Below are positions 7,809 through 16,040 of a stretch of 64,000 bases of DNA, piece after piece. Source of the DNA: Myceligenerans salitolerans (GTDB lineage: Bacteria; Actinomycetota; Actinomycetes; Actinomycetales; Cellulomonadaceae). A model generated the notes under the pieces. That model saw nothing but the letters and a program-made list of their open reading frames with translations, searched no databases and was not told the DNA's origin. Each line of letters begins with the position of its first letter. The first letter of the stretch is position 1. The position numbers and the translations under genes are program-made. The DNA lies in the NCBI RefSeq assembly GCF_017349295.1, contig NZ_JAFMPK010000047.1, forward strand, positions 208,893-272,892, given 5' to 3'.

Positions 7809-10047
7809 GTGTCTTCTCTCCGTGGTCGGTGGGCGGGGTGGTCCCTGCCGGGGCCAGGTCGACGGGTTCGAGGCGCTCCCAGTCGGTCTCGACGGGGACC
7901 GTGCCGCCGGCGGCCCAGGTCTCGTGCTGGTCTGCGGTGTGCGGGTCGCCCGGGACTCCGCTGGCGCCGAACGGCACGACCCACCGGCTGCCGCGGCGGT
8001 CCGCGAGGTCCCAGATCCACCGGGCGACCGAGCCGCGAGCGCCGTGGGGTGAGACGCCGGGTGTGCTGCCGGTGCATCGGACGGTGTCGTTGTCGCCGGC
8101 CAGGGGTGGGGTGGGGTGGGTGAGCGGTGGGCCGCCGGGCAGGGTGGTGGGGGCGAGTGTGTGGAGGTCGCCCCAGGTGGTGGTGTGGTGGGGGGTGGGG
8201 TGCGGGGGGTCGATGTCGAGGGTGTCGAGGAGGTGGGGCAGGCCGGAGCCGATGGCGGCTTCGGGGACGAACCAGGGGGCGTAGATCGCGCCGTACGGTG
8301 ACCGGGTGCGGGTCGTGTCGTGGGCCGGGCGCAGTGGTGCCAGGCGGGGGTCGTCGGCGAGGTGGTGGATGATCGCGTCGCGCCATCGGGTGAAGGTGGC
8401 GGCGTCGACGCTGTCGGCGCCCATGGGTGCGCCGGCTGCCGCCCAGGCTCGGAGTGGTTCGGGTGTGCCGAGGTGGGTCATGAGGGTGAGGGCGGCGCCG
8501 CTGGAGACGTCGGCGTGGATGCGGTGCTGGGTGGTGGGGGTCTCTCCGTCTGCGGGCGGGTGGGCGAGCAGGTGTCGGATCCGGTCGGCGCGGTGGGGGG
8601 CGTAGGACCAGCCCAGGGCGTGGGCCTCGCGGTCGGGGCGGTTGTCGGCGGGGCCGGGGGTGGTCGCTGCGGGTGGGGTGGTGGGTCGTTCGTTGGCGTC
8701 GACGGCGACGCCGGTGGTCACGGGGGTGGGTTGCGGGAGGGTGGTCCAGGGGCGTTGGCGGGCGGCGTCGGTCCAGGCGGGGAGCGGCAGGATGCGTTCG
8801 TGGGGGGCTCGTTCGGCGATGCGGCCGGCGGTGAGGCTGAGGATCTCGCCGCTGGAGTCGGCGGTGAGTACCCGGTTGGCGGGGTCGACCCAGGAGTCGG
8901 CGAACGCGGTGGCGATGTCGCGGGCCGTTCGGGCGCGCAGGAGGCGGCGCCATGCGGGGACGCCTGCGTCGGCCAGGACGCGGACGGGCCAGCGGATGGT
9001 GAAATGGCGGGCGTCCGTGTCGGTGGTGGTGTCGTCGCGCCGGGTGGCGATCCATACTCCTCGGGGGGTTTCGATCCACGGTACGGACTCGCTCCGGGGG
9101 CCGGCCGGCCCGGCGCCGGTGTGGCGGATGTCGATCGTCTCGTGTCCGCTCGTGGCGGGTTCCCAGCCGTCGGGGCCGTGGGCCTCCCAGCCGCCGTGCG
9201 GGCCGCGGCGGAAGCGTTCCTCGAAGACCTCGACGTGGTGGGCCATGGCGTTGGTGATGCCCCAGGCGACGCCGCCCGGCCGGCCGGGGGTCTGGGCGTA
9301 GCCGAAGTGCTGGACGCCGGGTACGCCGGGGAATGCGAGGCCGAGGACGTCGTAGGGGACGTCGTCGCCGTCGTCGTCCTCGGCGGTGCAGGCGAGCCGG
9401 ATCTGTTGGTAGGTGCCGGGCAGTTCGAGGATGCGGTGCGGGTCGCCGGCGAGGAGGGGGGTGCCGGACGCCGTGGCGTCCGGTGCGATGGCCCAGGCGT
9501 TGGAGCCGGAGGCGCTGCTCGCGCCGGGGCCGCCGTCGGACGTGAACCACCCGGCCAGCGTGCCGGCGGGTACGCCGGGGAAGTGCGGGGCCAGCGTGCG
9601 GGTGACGTGGTCGCGCCAGAGCACGGCGGGGAACCCGTTGAACAGGACGTGGTCCACGAGGAACAGTCCGATCGGGGTCCACGGCTGCCAGGCGTGGTGG
9701 TCGCGGCCCTGGGCGGCGAGTCCGGCGTTGACGCCGCGCGCGTAGGCGGCGAGCCATTCGCGGTCGGGGGTGGCGAGGGCGCGGGTGACGCGCCGTGCGG
9801 TGTCGGCGAGGCGGACGCGCACGGCGAAGCGGTCCCAGTCGAGGCCGTCGGGGCCGATCCGGGCGGCGAGGCGTGCCTCGGCGCGGTGCCGGCCGGTCTC
9901 GATCTGGTCGGCGCGGTCGAGTGCGGTGACGTAGCCCTGCCCGTGGGCGAGGGCCTGCTCGGTGGCGGCGCGGACGTGCGGGATGCCGTGCGTGTCGCGG
10001 TAGAGCTCGAAGGGGGGTGTCTGGGGTCGGTCGTGCGGCGGGGTCAC
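7792..10047 (-). CDS. Penicillin acylase family (S45, Ntn hydrolase) protein in siderophore operon, DesG-like
   Basis: A 751-residue Ntn-hydrolase proenzyme of the penicillin/aculeacin/AHL acylase family. The autoprocessing and nucleophile motif is SGSNAWAI, with Ser182 as the new N-terminus of the beta chain. The N-terminal motif DTHGIPHVRA and MTHLGTP are also typical. No signal peptide is visible at the GTG start (10047, overlapping the upstream stop as GTGA), so it is probably cytoplasmic, unlike most S45 acylases. Position between the siderophore synthetase and a second acyltransferase suggests it hydrolyses or exchanges an acyl group on a desferrioxamine intermediate. A role in beta-lactam degradation is unlikely from context. 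The same frame stays open upstream to 12696, but that part is a shadow of the synthetase gene. Confidence 0.9.
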   Translation of the reverse strand: MTPPHDRPQTPPFELYRDTHGIPHVRAATEQALAHGQGYVTALDRADQIETGRHRAEARLAARIGPDGLDWDRFAVRVRLADTARRVTRALATPDREWLAAYARGVNAGLAAQGRDHHAWQPWTPIGLFLVDHVLFNGFPAVLWRDHVTRTLAPHFPGVPAGTLAGWFTSDGGPGASSASGSNAWAIAPDATASGTPLLAGDPHRILELPGTYQQIRLACTAEDDDGDDVPYDVLGLAFPGVPGVQHFGYAQTPGRPGGVAWGITNAMAHHVEVFEERFRRGPHGGWEAHGPDGWEPATSGHETIDIRHTGAGPAGPRSESVPWIETPRGVWIATRRDDTTTDTDARHFTIRWPVRVLADAGVPAWRRLLRARTARDIATAFADSWVDPANRVLTADSSGEILSLTAGRIAERAPHERILPLPAWTDAARQRPWTTLPQPTPVTTGVAVDANERPTTPPAATTPGPADNRPDREAHALGWSYAPHRADRIRHLLAHPPADGETPTTQHRIHADVSSGAALTLMTHLGTPEPLRAWAAAGAPMGADSVDAATFTRWRDAIIHHLADDPRLAPLRPAHDTTRTRSPYGAIYAPWFVPEAAIGSGLPHLLDTLDIDPPHPTPHHTTTWGDLHTLAPTTLPGGPPLTHPTPPLAGDNDTVRCTGSTPGVSPHGARGSVARWIWDLADRRGSRWVVPFGASGVPGDPHTADQHETWAAGGTVPVETDWERLEPVDLAPAGTTPPTDHGEKTHGRPD

Positions 10048-12632
10048 GCGGGCACCGTAGCTCCTATCGGGTTGGTCAGTCGTCCCGCGTAGATGAGCGA
10101 GGACGCCTGGTCGGTCAGGTCGACCATCTGGCGGGTGTCGCGTAGCTGGAGCCGGTTGAGGCAGGAGTGCGCGAAGGTCTGGGCGCGCAGGTCGACGCCG
10201 AGTTCGCGGCCGTGGCGGGCGGCGACGGCGGGGTGCTCGTCGTGGTGCCGGTCGACGACGTCGCCGACGATGGTCCAGAACCGTGCGGTGGGCAGCACGC
10301 CGTCGGCGGCGAGGATGCCGGACAGGTGGCGCAGCACGCCGTCGAACATGTCGGTGAACACGGCGAGCGCCTTCTCGTCGTCGGGGACGACGGCGCGGAC
10401 GCGTTGGACCGGGGCGGGCAGGGCGCGGGGGCCGAGCACGGCGGTCTCCTCGCCGATGTCCTTCATGAAGGTGCGGGTCACGACGTGGTCGCGCAGCACG
10501 AGGACGAGGTTCTCGCCGTGGGGCATGAAGGCGAGGTCGTGGGCCAGGAGGCAGTGCACGAGCGGGTAGAGGTAGGCGTCGAGGTAGGACCGTACCCAGT
10601 GTGCGGCGTCCAGGCCGGATGCTCGGATCAGGGAGGTGGCGAGCGCGGTGCCGCTCGTGTCGCGGTGCAGCAGTGCCGCCATGGTCGCGACGCGCTCCCC
10701 GGGGGCGAGTCGCGGCAGGGGCGACTCGCGCCACAGGGCGGCGAGCATCTTGCGGTACGGGTTGTTGTCGCGTGTGCGGTGGTAGACGTCGCCGGTGTAG
10801 CCGATGGCGGCCACTTCGCGCAGGATCTCGAAGCGGGCGCGGCGTAGCGTCTCGTCGCCGGTCACGACGTCGGCGACCCAGTCGTTCACGGCGGGGGTGT
10901 CGCGCATGTACTTCGGGGACAGTCCGCGCAGGAAGCCCATGTTCTGGATCGCGGTGGCGACCTTGACGTAGTGGCGGTCGGGGCGGGTGGTGTTGAACAG
11001 GGTGCGGATCGACTGCTGCGGCGTGTACTCGTCGGCGCCGGGGCCCAGGGGTACCAGGTCCTCGCGGGCGACGTCGGCGGCGAACGTGATCGCCACGCGG
11101 TGCTCCCACTGCCACGGGTGCACGGGCAGGTACAGGTAGTCGCCGGGGTCCAGGCCGCGGGCGGTCAGCCGGTCGGCGAACGCGGCTCGCTCGGCGCCGG
11201 ACAGCTCCGCCGCGGACGACGCCGTCCCGTACAGCGCGGGTTCGCTCTGCCCGGCGCCGAGCGACAGGTGGGTGTGCTCCCGCCGGGCGGCGAGCCACAT
11301 CAGCCGGAGCCGGGCGGCCCGTTCCGGCGCGTAGGCGCGGTAGTCGGACAGGGAGAAGCCGATGCGTCCGTTGTTCGCGACGAAGCCCGGATGTCCCTCG
11401 GTCATGGCGGACTCGACGGCCTGGAAGGCGCCGGCGGCGTCGGCTCCGGCCAGCGCGTCCACCAGTCCCGGCGACGACGGGGACGTGCCCAGCGCCTCTC
11501 GTTCCCGTTTCGCCATCGCCCCGGCCAGCGTGGAGGACAGCTCCTCCAGGTAGGTCGGCAGCAGGTCTTCGGGGATGCCGAGCAGGGGCTGCAGTTCCGC
11601 GACGAGTTCCAGTGCGTCGACCGGCGCCTGCCGCTCGTCGGCTCCGGACGGTCCGCCGTCCGGGACCGCACGCGTGCGCCGCAGGCTGGACTCGTCGATC
11701 ACCCAGTGTTCCAGCGGGTAGCGGCGTGCGCTGAAGCGGTAGGTGACCCGTCCGTGTCCCCGGGCGTCGTCGAGCACGAGGACGTACTCGCGCGGATCGT
11801 CGTGGGTCACCTCCCGCGCTGCCTCGAGCGCGGCGACCGGGTCCGACGGCCGGGGCAGGAACAGGCGCTCGTGCGTGAACTCCGCGAGCGCCTTGGCCAC
11901 CAGGTGCCGGTGCGCGGCGTCCGCGAGCGCCGGGCGCAGGTGTGCGGCCGGTTCGGCGCCGAGGGGGCCGGTGCCGTCGCCGAGGGGTGAGGCGGCGAAG
12001 TCGTCGCGGGTGCAGACGCTGAGGCGGGCGCGTTTGGTGTGGCCGTCGGTCACGAGGTCGACGTCGCGCAGGACGCGGAACCCGGCGGCGGCGTTCTTCG
12101 CGTGGATCGGCCTGTTGCGGGCGTCGGGTTCGACGACGACGCGCAGGGCGCCGCGGCCGTTCCCGTGCGCGGGGGCGGGCGCGGCGGGGCGGGCGGGCGC
12201 CGCGAAGCAGAACCGCAGGACGGTGGTCATGACGGCGTCGGTGAGGCCGGGGATGCGGGGTCGCGGGCCCTGGGCGGGTGGTGGGGGCGCGACCAGGACG
12301 TGCATGCCGAGGTCGCCGGGGCGGTGGTCGAGGACGTCGGGCGGGAGGCCGTCCAGGACGGTGCGGGCGGGGTCGTAGGTCTCGGCGTAGGCGATCGGTG
12401 TGCCCTGGTGGCGCAGCAGCCAGCCGTCCTGCGCGTCGTCGCCGGTTACGGTGGTGAGGTGGTCGCGCACCTGGGTGGGCGTGAGGTCGCCCATCTCCCA
12501 GTACCGGGAGGCGGGGTGGGTGAGCCAGCCGTGCAGGAGGGCGGCGTCGCGTGCGGGGTCGGCCGGTTCGACGGTCATCTCCCCGACGCGTGTCGCGGTG
12601 CGGAAGGTCGTGGTGTCGTTCGCGTCGCTCAT
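10044..12632 (-). CDS. Fused hydroxylysine/cadaverine N-acyltransferase (DesC) - NIS synthetase (DesD)
   Basis: One uninterrupted 862-residue frame joins two enzymes of desferrioxamine assembly that are usually separate. Residues about 1-200 form a GNAT domain (WEMGDLTPTQVRD, DLGMHVLVAP, EPDARNRPIHAKNAAAGFR) expected to acylate N-hydroxycadaverine with succinyl- or acetyl-CoA. Residues about 225-862 are an IucA/IucC synthetase with HPWQW, QQSIRTLFN, KVATAIQNMGFLRG and MPHGENLVLVLRDH, which adenylates a carboxylate and condenses or cyclises the units. ATG at 12632 overlaps the monooxygenase stop (ATGA), and its own stop overlaps the next GTG. There is no sign of a frameshift: the linker runs ARLSVCTRDD...GAEPAAHLRP. 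Confidence 0.92.
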   Translation of the reverse strand: MSDANDTTTFRTATRVGEMTVEPADPARDAALLHGWLTHPASRYWEMGDLTPTQVRDHLTTVTGDDAQDGWLLRHQGTPIAYAETYDPARTVLDGLPPDVLDHRPGDLGMHVLVAPPPPAQGPRPRIPGLTDAVMTTVLRFCFAAPARPAAPAPAHGNGRGALRVVVEPDARNRPIHAKNAAAGFRVLRDVDLVTDGHTKRARLSVCTRDDFAASPLGDGTGPLGAEPAAHLRPALADAAHRHLVAKALAEFTHERLFLPRPSDPVAALEAAREVTHDDPREYVLVLDDARGHGRVTYRFSARRYPLEHWVIDESSLRRTRAVPDGGPSGADERQAPVDALELVAELQPLLGIPEDLLPTYLEELSSTLAGAMAKREREALGTSPSSPGLVDALAGADAAGAFQAVESAMTEGHPGFVANNGRIGFSLSDYRAYAPERAARLRLMWLAARREHTHLSLGAGQSEPALYGTASSAAELSGAERAAFADRLTARGLDPGDYLYLPVHPWQWEHRVAITFAADVAREDLVPLGPGADEYTPQQSIRTLFNTTRPDRHYVKVATAIQNMGFLRGLSPKYMRDTPAVNDWVADVVTGDETLRRARFEILREVAAIGYTGDVYHRTRDNNPYRKMLAALWRESPLPRLAPGERVATMAALLHRDTSGTALATSLIRASGLDAAHWVRSYLDAYLYPLVHCLLAHDLAFMPHGENLVLVLRDHVVTRTFMKDIGEETAVLGPRALPAPVQRVRAVVPDDEKALAVFTDMFDGVLRHLSGILAADGVLPTARFWTIVGDVVDRHHDEHPAVAARHGRELGVDLRAQTFAHSCLNRLQLRDTRQMVDLTDQASSLIYAGRLTNPIGATVPA

Positions 12633-14137
12633 CGTGCCGCCTCCTCGCCGGACAGGACGTCCCAGTCCAGCCGCTGTCGGTCAGGTCCGGGCTCACTCAG
12701 CCGGTCCCGGGCCGCCGGCCCGGTGGCGACGGCACGAGGACGCGACGCGGGAGCGCCCGCAGGGACGGAGCCCGGCGGCTCCGGAGAACGGAGCTCCGGA
12801 GAACCCAGCCCGAAGGTCTGGAACGCGATGCGGTGCTCGATCGGGTAGGGCTCCCGGCCGGTGACGCGGGCGAGGATGGCGGAGGCGCGCCAGGCGGCGA
12901 AGCCGAGGTCGGGGGCGGTGACGCCGTGGGTGTGCTCCTCGCCGCCGGCGACGAAGACGCGCCGTTCGGCGTCGACGGTGTAGTCGCGCCGGACGACGAG
13001 GCGGCCGCGGGCGTCCAGGTCGATCCTGTCCAGCACGGGGGCGAGGAACTCCGGGGTGGCGTGCGCGTATCCGGTGGCGGCGACCACGGCGCGGGTGCGG
13101 TGCTCGGCCTCCTGGCCGGTCTGGGCGTGGCGCAGGGTCAGGACGTACTCGCCGGTGCCGCCGGCCGCGGCGGGGTCGAGCCGGGCGGCGGTCACCTCGC
13201 AGTCGGACAGGAGGGTGGTGGGCAGCGGTGTCCCGAGCGCGGACTTGCGGTAGAGGGTGTCGTAGATGTCGTCGACGAGGTCGCCGCTCATTCCCTTGTA
13301 CAGGGAGCGCTGCTCGCGGCCGAGCCGGTCGCGCAGCTCCTGCGGGAGGGACACGTAGTGGTCCGTGTACTCGGGCGACGTCATCTCGAGCGTGAGCTTG
13401 GTGTACTCCATGGGGAAGAACCGGCTGCTGCGCGTGACCCAGTCCAGGCGGTAAGGGCTCGCTCCCCCGGTGCCGGTCGCGAGGCCCTCGAGCAGGTCGC
13501 GGTACACCTCCCCCGCGGACTGCCCGCTGCCCACCACGGTCACGGAGCCGGCCGCGGCGAGCGCGTCGCGGCTGGGCAGGTAGTTGCCGGTGTGCACCAC
13601 GGGCCCGGCGCCGGCCAGGTTCCGCAGCACGGTGGGCAGCCGCGGCGTGGTCCCGGTGCCCAGCACCAGGTGCTTGGCACAGTATTTCTCCTCGGTGACG
13701 CCGTCGTGGCCGGCGAGCTGCGCGGTCAGGACGAACACGTCGGCGGCGGCGTCGTGCTCGACGGCGGTCACGCGCCGGCCCCAGCGCAGCATGCCGGGCG
13801 CGGCCTCGGCGAGCCGCGCGGCCGCCCAGCGGCAGTAGGCGTCGTACTCGGCACGCAGCGGGTAGAAGGACTCGCGGATGTAGAAGGGGTACAGCCGCCC
13901 GGTCTCCTTGAGCCACGCCAGGAACGAGTAGGGCGAGGTCGGGTCGGCCATCGTGACGAGGTCGGCCAGGAACGGCACCTGGAGCGTGGTGCCCTCGATG
14001 AGCATCCCCGGATGCCAGGAGAAGTCCGCCCGCTGGTCCAGGAAGACGGCGTCCACGTCCTCCAGCGGCTGCGCGAGTGCGGCCAGCCCCAGGTTCATGG
14101 GGCCGATGCCGACCCCGGCGAGGTCGTAGGTGCGCAT
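12629..14137 (-). CDS. desB: Lysine/cadaverine N6-hydroxylase (FAD- and NADPH-dependent)
   Basis: A 502-residue class B flavin monooxygenase of the IucD/DesB/SidA family. It converts cadaverine to N-hydroxycadaverine, supplying the hydroxamate nitrogen. It shows the FAD-binding motif GVGIGPMNLGLA near the N-terminus, DFSWHPGM, the NADPH motif VVGSGQSAGEVYRDLL and the C-terminal ATGYAHATPEFL. I chose ATG 14137, which shares one base with the upstream TGA (TGATG, translational coupling). An open extension to 14182 lacks family similarity. The next gene overlaps its stop by four bases. About 50 C-terminal residues are low-complexity (Pro/Ser/Arg). Confidence 0.93.
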   Translation of the reverse strand: MRTYDLAGVGIGPMNLGLAALAQPLEDVDAVFLDQRADFSWHPGMLIEGTTLQVPFLADLVTMADPTSPYSFLAWLKETGRLYPFYIRESFYPLRAEYDAYCRWAAARLAEAAPGMLRWGRRVTAVEHDAAADVFVLTAQLAGHDGVTEEKYCAKHLVLGTGTTPRLPTVLRNLAGAGPVVHTGNYLPSRDALAAAGSVTVVGSGQSAGEVYRDLLEGLATGTGGASPYRLDWVTRSSRFFPMEYTKLTLEMTSPEYTDHYVSLPQELRDRLGREQRSLYKGMSGDLVDDIYDTLYRKSALGTPLPTTLLSDCEVTAARLDPAAAGGTGEYVLTLRHAQTGQEAEHRTRAVVAATGYAHATPEFLAPVLDRIDLDARGRLVVRRDYTVDAERRVFVAGGEEHTHGVTAPDLGFAAWRASAILARVTGREPYPIEHRIAFQTFGLGSPELRSPEPPGSVPAGAPASRPRAVATGPAARDRLSEPGPDRQRLDWDVLSGEEAAR

Positions 14138-15771
14138 CAGTCGGTCTCCTCCCGGGTCAGGCGCGGGTGCACGTCCCGGCACGGCGGCACGTCGAGACCC
14201 GCGAGCTCCTCGCCCGCCAGCAGGCCCTGGGCGGCCGACCGCACCAGGTCCAGCACCGCCCGCACGTCGTCGAGCGTCATGTCGGGGTTGAGCAGGGTGA
14301 GCTTGAGGCAGGGGCGACCGTCGGCGACCGTCTTGGCCACGATCGCGCGCCCCGAGTCGAACAGGACGCGACGCACCTGCGACACGAGGTCGTCGGCGTG
14401 CTCGGGCTCCAGACCGTCCGGCTCGTACCGGAACATCACGGTTGACAGGTCGGTCCGTGCGACCAGCCGCAGTTCGGGATCGCCGGCGAGATCGGCGTGC
14501 ACGGCGGCCGCCAGGTCATAGGTGGCGTCCACCAGCCGGCCGAGACCGTCGGCGCCGAGCGCACGCAGCGTGACCCACAGCTTCAGGGCGTCGAAGCGGC
14601 GCGTGGTCTGCAAGGACTTGCCGACCTGGTTCGGGTCGGGGTTGAGCTCGCCGTTCTCCCGCTCGGGGTTGAGGTAGTCGGCGTGCCAGGAGCCGCGGGC
14701 CATGTCGGCGGCCTCGCGCACGATCAGGGCGCTGGAGGACACCGGCTGGAAGAACGCCTTGTGGTAGTCGACCGTGACGCTACGGGCCCGTTCGATCCCG
14801 GTCAGCAGGCCGCGCCGGGTGGGGCTGACCAGCAGGCCGCAGCCGTAGGCGGCGTCCACGTGCAGCCAGGCGCCGGTCGCGTCGGCCAGGTCCGCGACCG
14901 GCAGGATCGGGTCCACGCAGCCGCGGTCGGTGGTGCCCGCGGTCGCCACGACCGCCATCGGGGTGTCACCCGCGCGGGCGACGTCCGTCAGCGCACGACC
15001 GAGCGCATCGGGGTCCATGCGACCGTCGTCGTCCACGTCCACGGCCACGACGGCGCCCTCCGACAGGCCGAGCAGCAGCGCGGCCTTGGCCACCGAGAAG
15101 TGGCTCGCGGCCGTGGCCAGGATCCGCAGGCGGGACTGCGCCACGGCACGCTCGGCGCCGGTCAGGCCCTCCAGCGCGCGCTGCCGGGCGAGGAACAGCG
15201 CCTGCAGGTTGGACTGCGTGCCCCCGGAGGTGAAGACCCCGTCGGCGCCCGCCGGCTCGCCCCGTTCGTCCCTGCCGACGGGAAAACCGATCCTGCCCGC
15301 CGTCCAGTCGACCAGGCGGCGTTCCATGAGCGTCGCGGCGCCCGACTGGTCATAGGTGTCGACCGACGTGTTGATCGCCGCCAGCATCGCCTCGGCCGCC
15401 ACGGCCGGGACGGCGACCGGGCAGTTCAGGTGCGCCGCGTAGGCCGGGTGGTGGAACCACACCGCGTTGCCCGCGTACAGGTCGGCCGCCTCGGCCAGGG
15501 CCTGCTCGGTCCCGATCCCCGGGGCGTCGAGGTCGACCGCGTCGCAACGCTCGCCCAGCTCCGCCCGCCCCGCCCCCGTGAACGGCTGGGTGACGGTCGC
15601 CACGCGCCGGGCGACGTCGTCGACCACCGCCCGGGTGACGCGGGCGTACTCGACGGCGGTCGCGCCGCGCAGCAGTGCGGCCGGGTCGTGCCCGGAACCG
15701 CCGGGCCGGGCACCGGACGACGACGGCCCGGTGGCGGCGCTGCGGGCTGTGGCGGGCAGGGGTGAGGACAT
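14137..15771 (-). CDS. desA: Lysine decarboxylase, PLP-dependent (first gene of desferrioxamine operon)
   Basis: A 544-residue fold-type I PLP decarboxylase of the DesA/diaminobutyrate-decarboxylase group. It forms cadaverine from lysine, the committed precursor of desferrioxamines. The PLP-binding lysine is K338 in TVDYHKAFFQPVS, and D306 in HVDAAYG contacts the ring nitrogen. The N-terminal WFHHPAYAAHLNCP and TSGGTQSN are family motifs. The start ATG 15771 has GAGGAG 9 bases upstream. The leader carries an iron box over the promoter about 70-110 bases upstream. The order desA-desB-desCD fits a complete desferrioxamine pathway, but decarboxylation of diaminobutyrate cannot be excluded from sequence alone. 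Confidence 0.92.
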   Translation of the reverse strand: MSSPLPATARSAATGPSSSGARPGGSGHDPAALLRGATAVEYARVTRAVVDDVARRVATVTQPFTGAGRAELGERCDAVDLDAPGIGTEQALAEAADLYAGNAVWFHHPAYAAHLNCPVAVPAVAAEAMLAAINTSVDTYDQSGAATLMERRLVDWTAGRIGFPVGRDERGEPAGADGVFTSGGTQSNLQALFLARQRALEGLTGAERAVAQSRLRILATAASHFSVAKAALLLGLSEGAVVAVDVDDDGRMDPDALGRALTDVARAGDTPMAVVATAGTTDRGCVDPILPVADLADATGAWLHVDAAYGCGLLVSPTRRGLLTGIERARSVTVDYHKAFFQPVSSSALIVREAADMARGSWHADYLNPERENGELNPDPNQVGKSLQTTRRFDALKLWVTLRALGADGLGRLVDATYDLAAAVHADLAGDPELRLVARTDLSTVMFRYEPDGLEPEHADDLVSQVRRVLFDSGRAIVAKTVADGRPCLKLTLLNPDMTLDDVRAVLDLVRSAAQGLLAGEELAGLDVPPCRDVHPRLTREETD

Positions 15772-15838
15772 GCGCGAGGCTCCTCGGGTGGGACCGACAG
15801 GACGGATGGCACTCCCGGATTCGCCGTCATGGCGCTAC

Positions 15839-15857
15839 TTAGGTGTGCCTGGCCTAA
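15839..15857 (-). promoter_or_regulatory. Iron box (DmdR/IdeR-type operator) for the des operon
   Basis: TTAGGTGTGCCTGGCCTAA matches 14 of 19 positions of the actinomycete iron-box consensus TTAGGTTAGGCTAACCTAA, with both outer half-sites (TTAGGT and CCTAA) intact. It overlaps the 3' edge of the predicted -10 box of desA, a position where bound DmdR/IdeR-Fe(II) would block transcription. It predicts that the operon is expressed only under iron limitation. Confidence 0.85.
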
Positions 15858-15884
15858 GTTAGCCGACACTTCACTTCTGTCCAA
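15856..15884 (-). promoter_or_regulatory. Predicted desA promoter
   Basis: On the minus strand, TTGGAC (15879-15884) and TAACTT (15856-15861) are separated by 17 bases, a good match to the housekeeping actinomycete promoter. The predicted start of transcription falls in the iron box, about 80 bases before the desA ATG. Confidence 0.6.
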
Positions 15885-15986
15885 CAGGTGCACACTGTGC
15901 GGGACGTCACCCCGCGACGTCATGTCGGCCGGACGGGAGCCGTGCAGGGCTCGCCGTCCACACGTGGGTCCGAGCCGACGGCGCAC

Positions 15987-16025
15987 CGCGGCGTGACCCC
16001 CCGGATCGCGAGGGGTCACGCCGCG
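15987..16025 (-). terminator. Hairpin downstream of the large S8 protease gene
   Basis: A perfect 14-bp GC-rich stem (15987-16000 with 16012-16025, core CGCGGCGTGACCCC) with an 11-base loop lies 16 bases after the stop of the protease gene. There is no T-run, as is usual for actinomycete terminators. It separates protease transcription from the iron-controlled desA promoter. Confidence 0.7.
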
Positions 16026-16040
16026 GGCGTTCCGGCCGCG

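Noticed and set aside
7792..10047. Beta-lactam resistance or acyl-homoserine-lactone quenching gene
   Set aside because: It is translationally coupled to siderophore genes and lacks a visible signal peptide, so a siderophore tailoring role is more likely.
10048..12696. Penicillin-acylase frame continuing upstream as one 1634-codon protein
   Set aside because: The upstream part is Arg/Pro-rich and has no family similarity. The true coding frame there is the DesC-DesD fusion, and a GTG with a GTGA overlap gives a normal start for the acylase.
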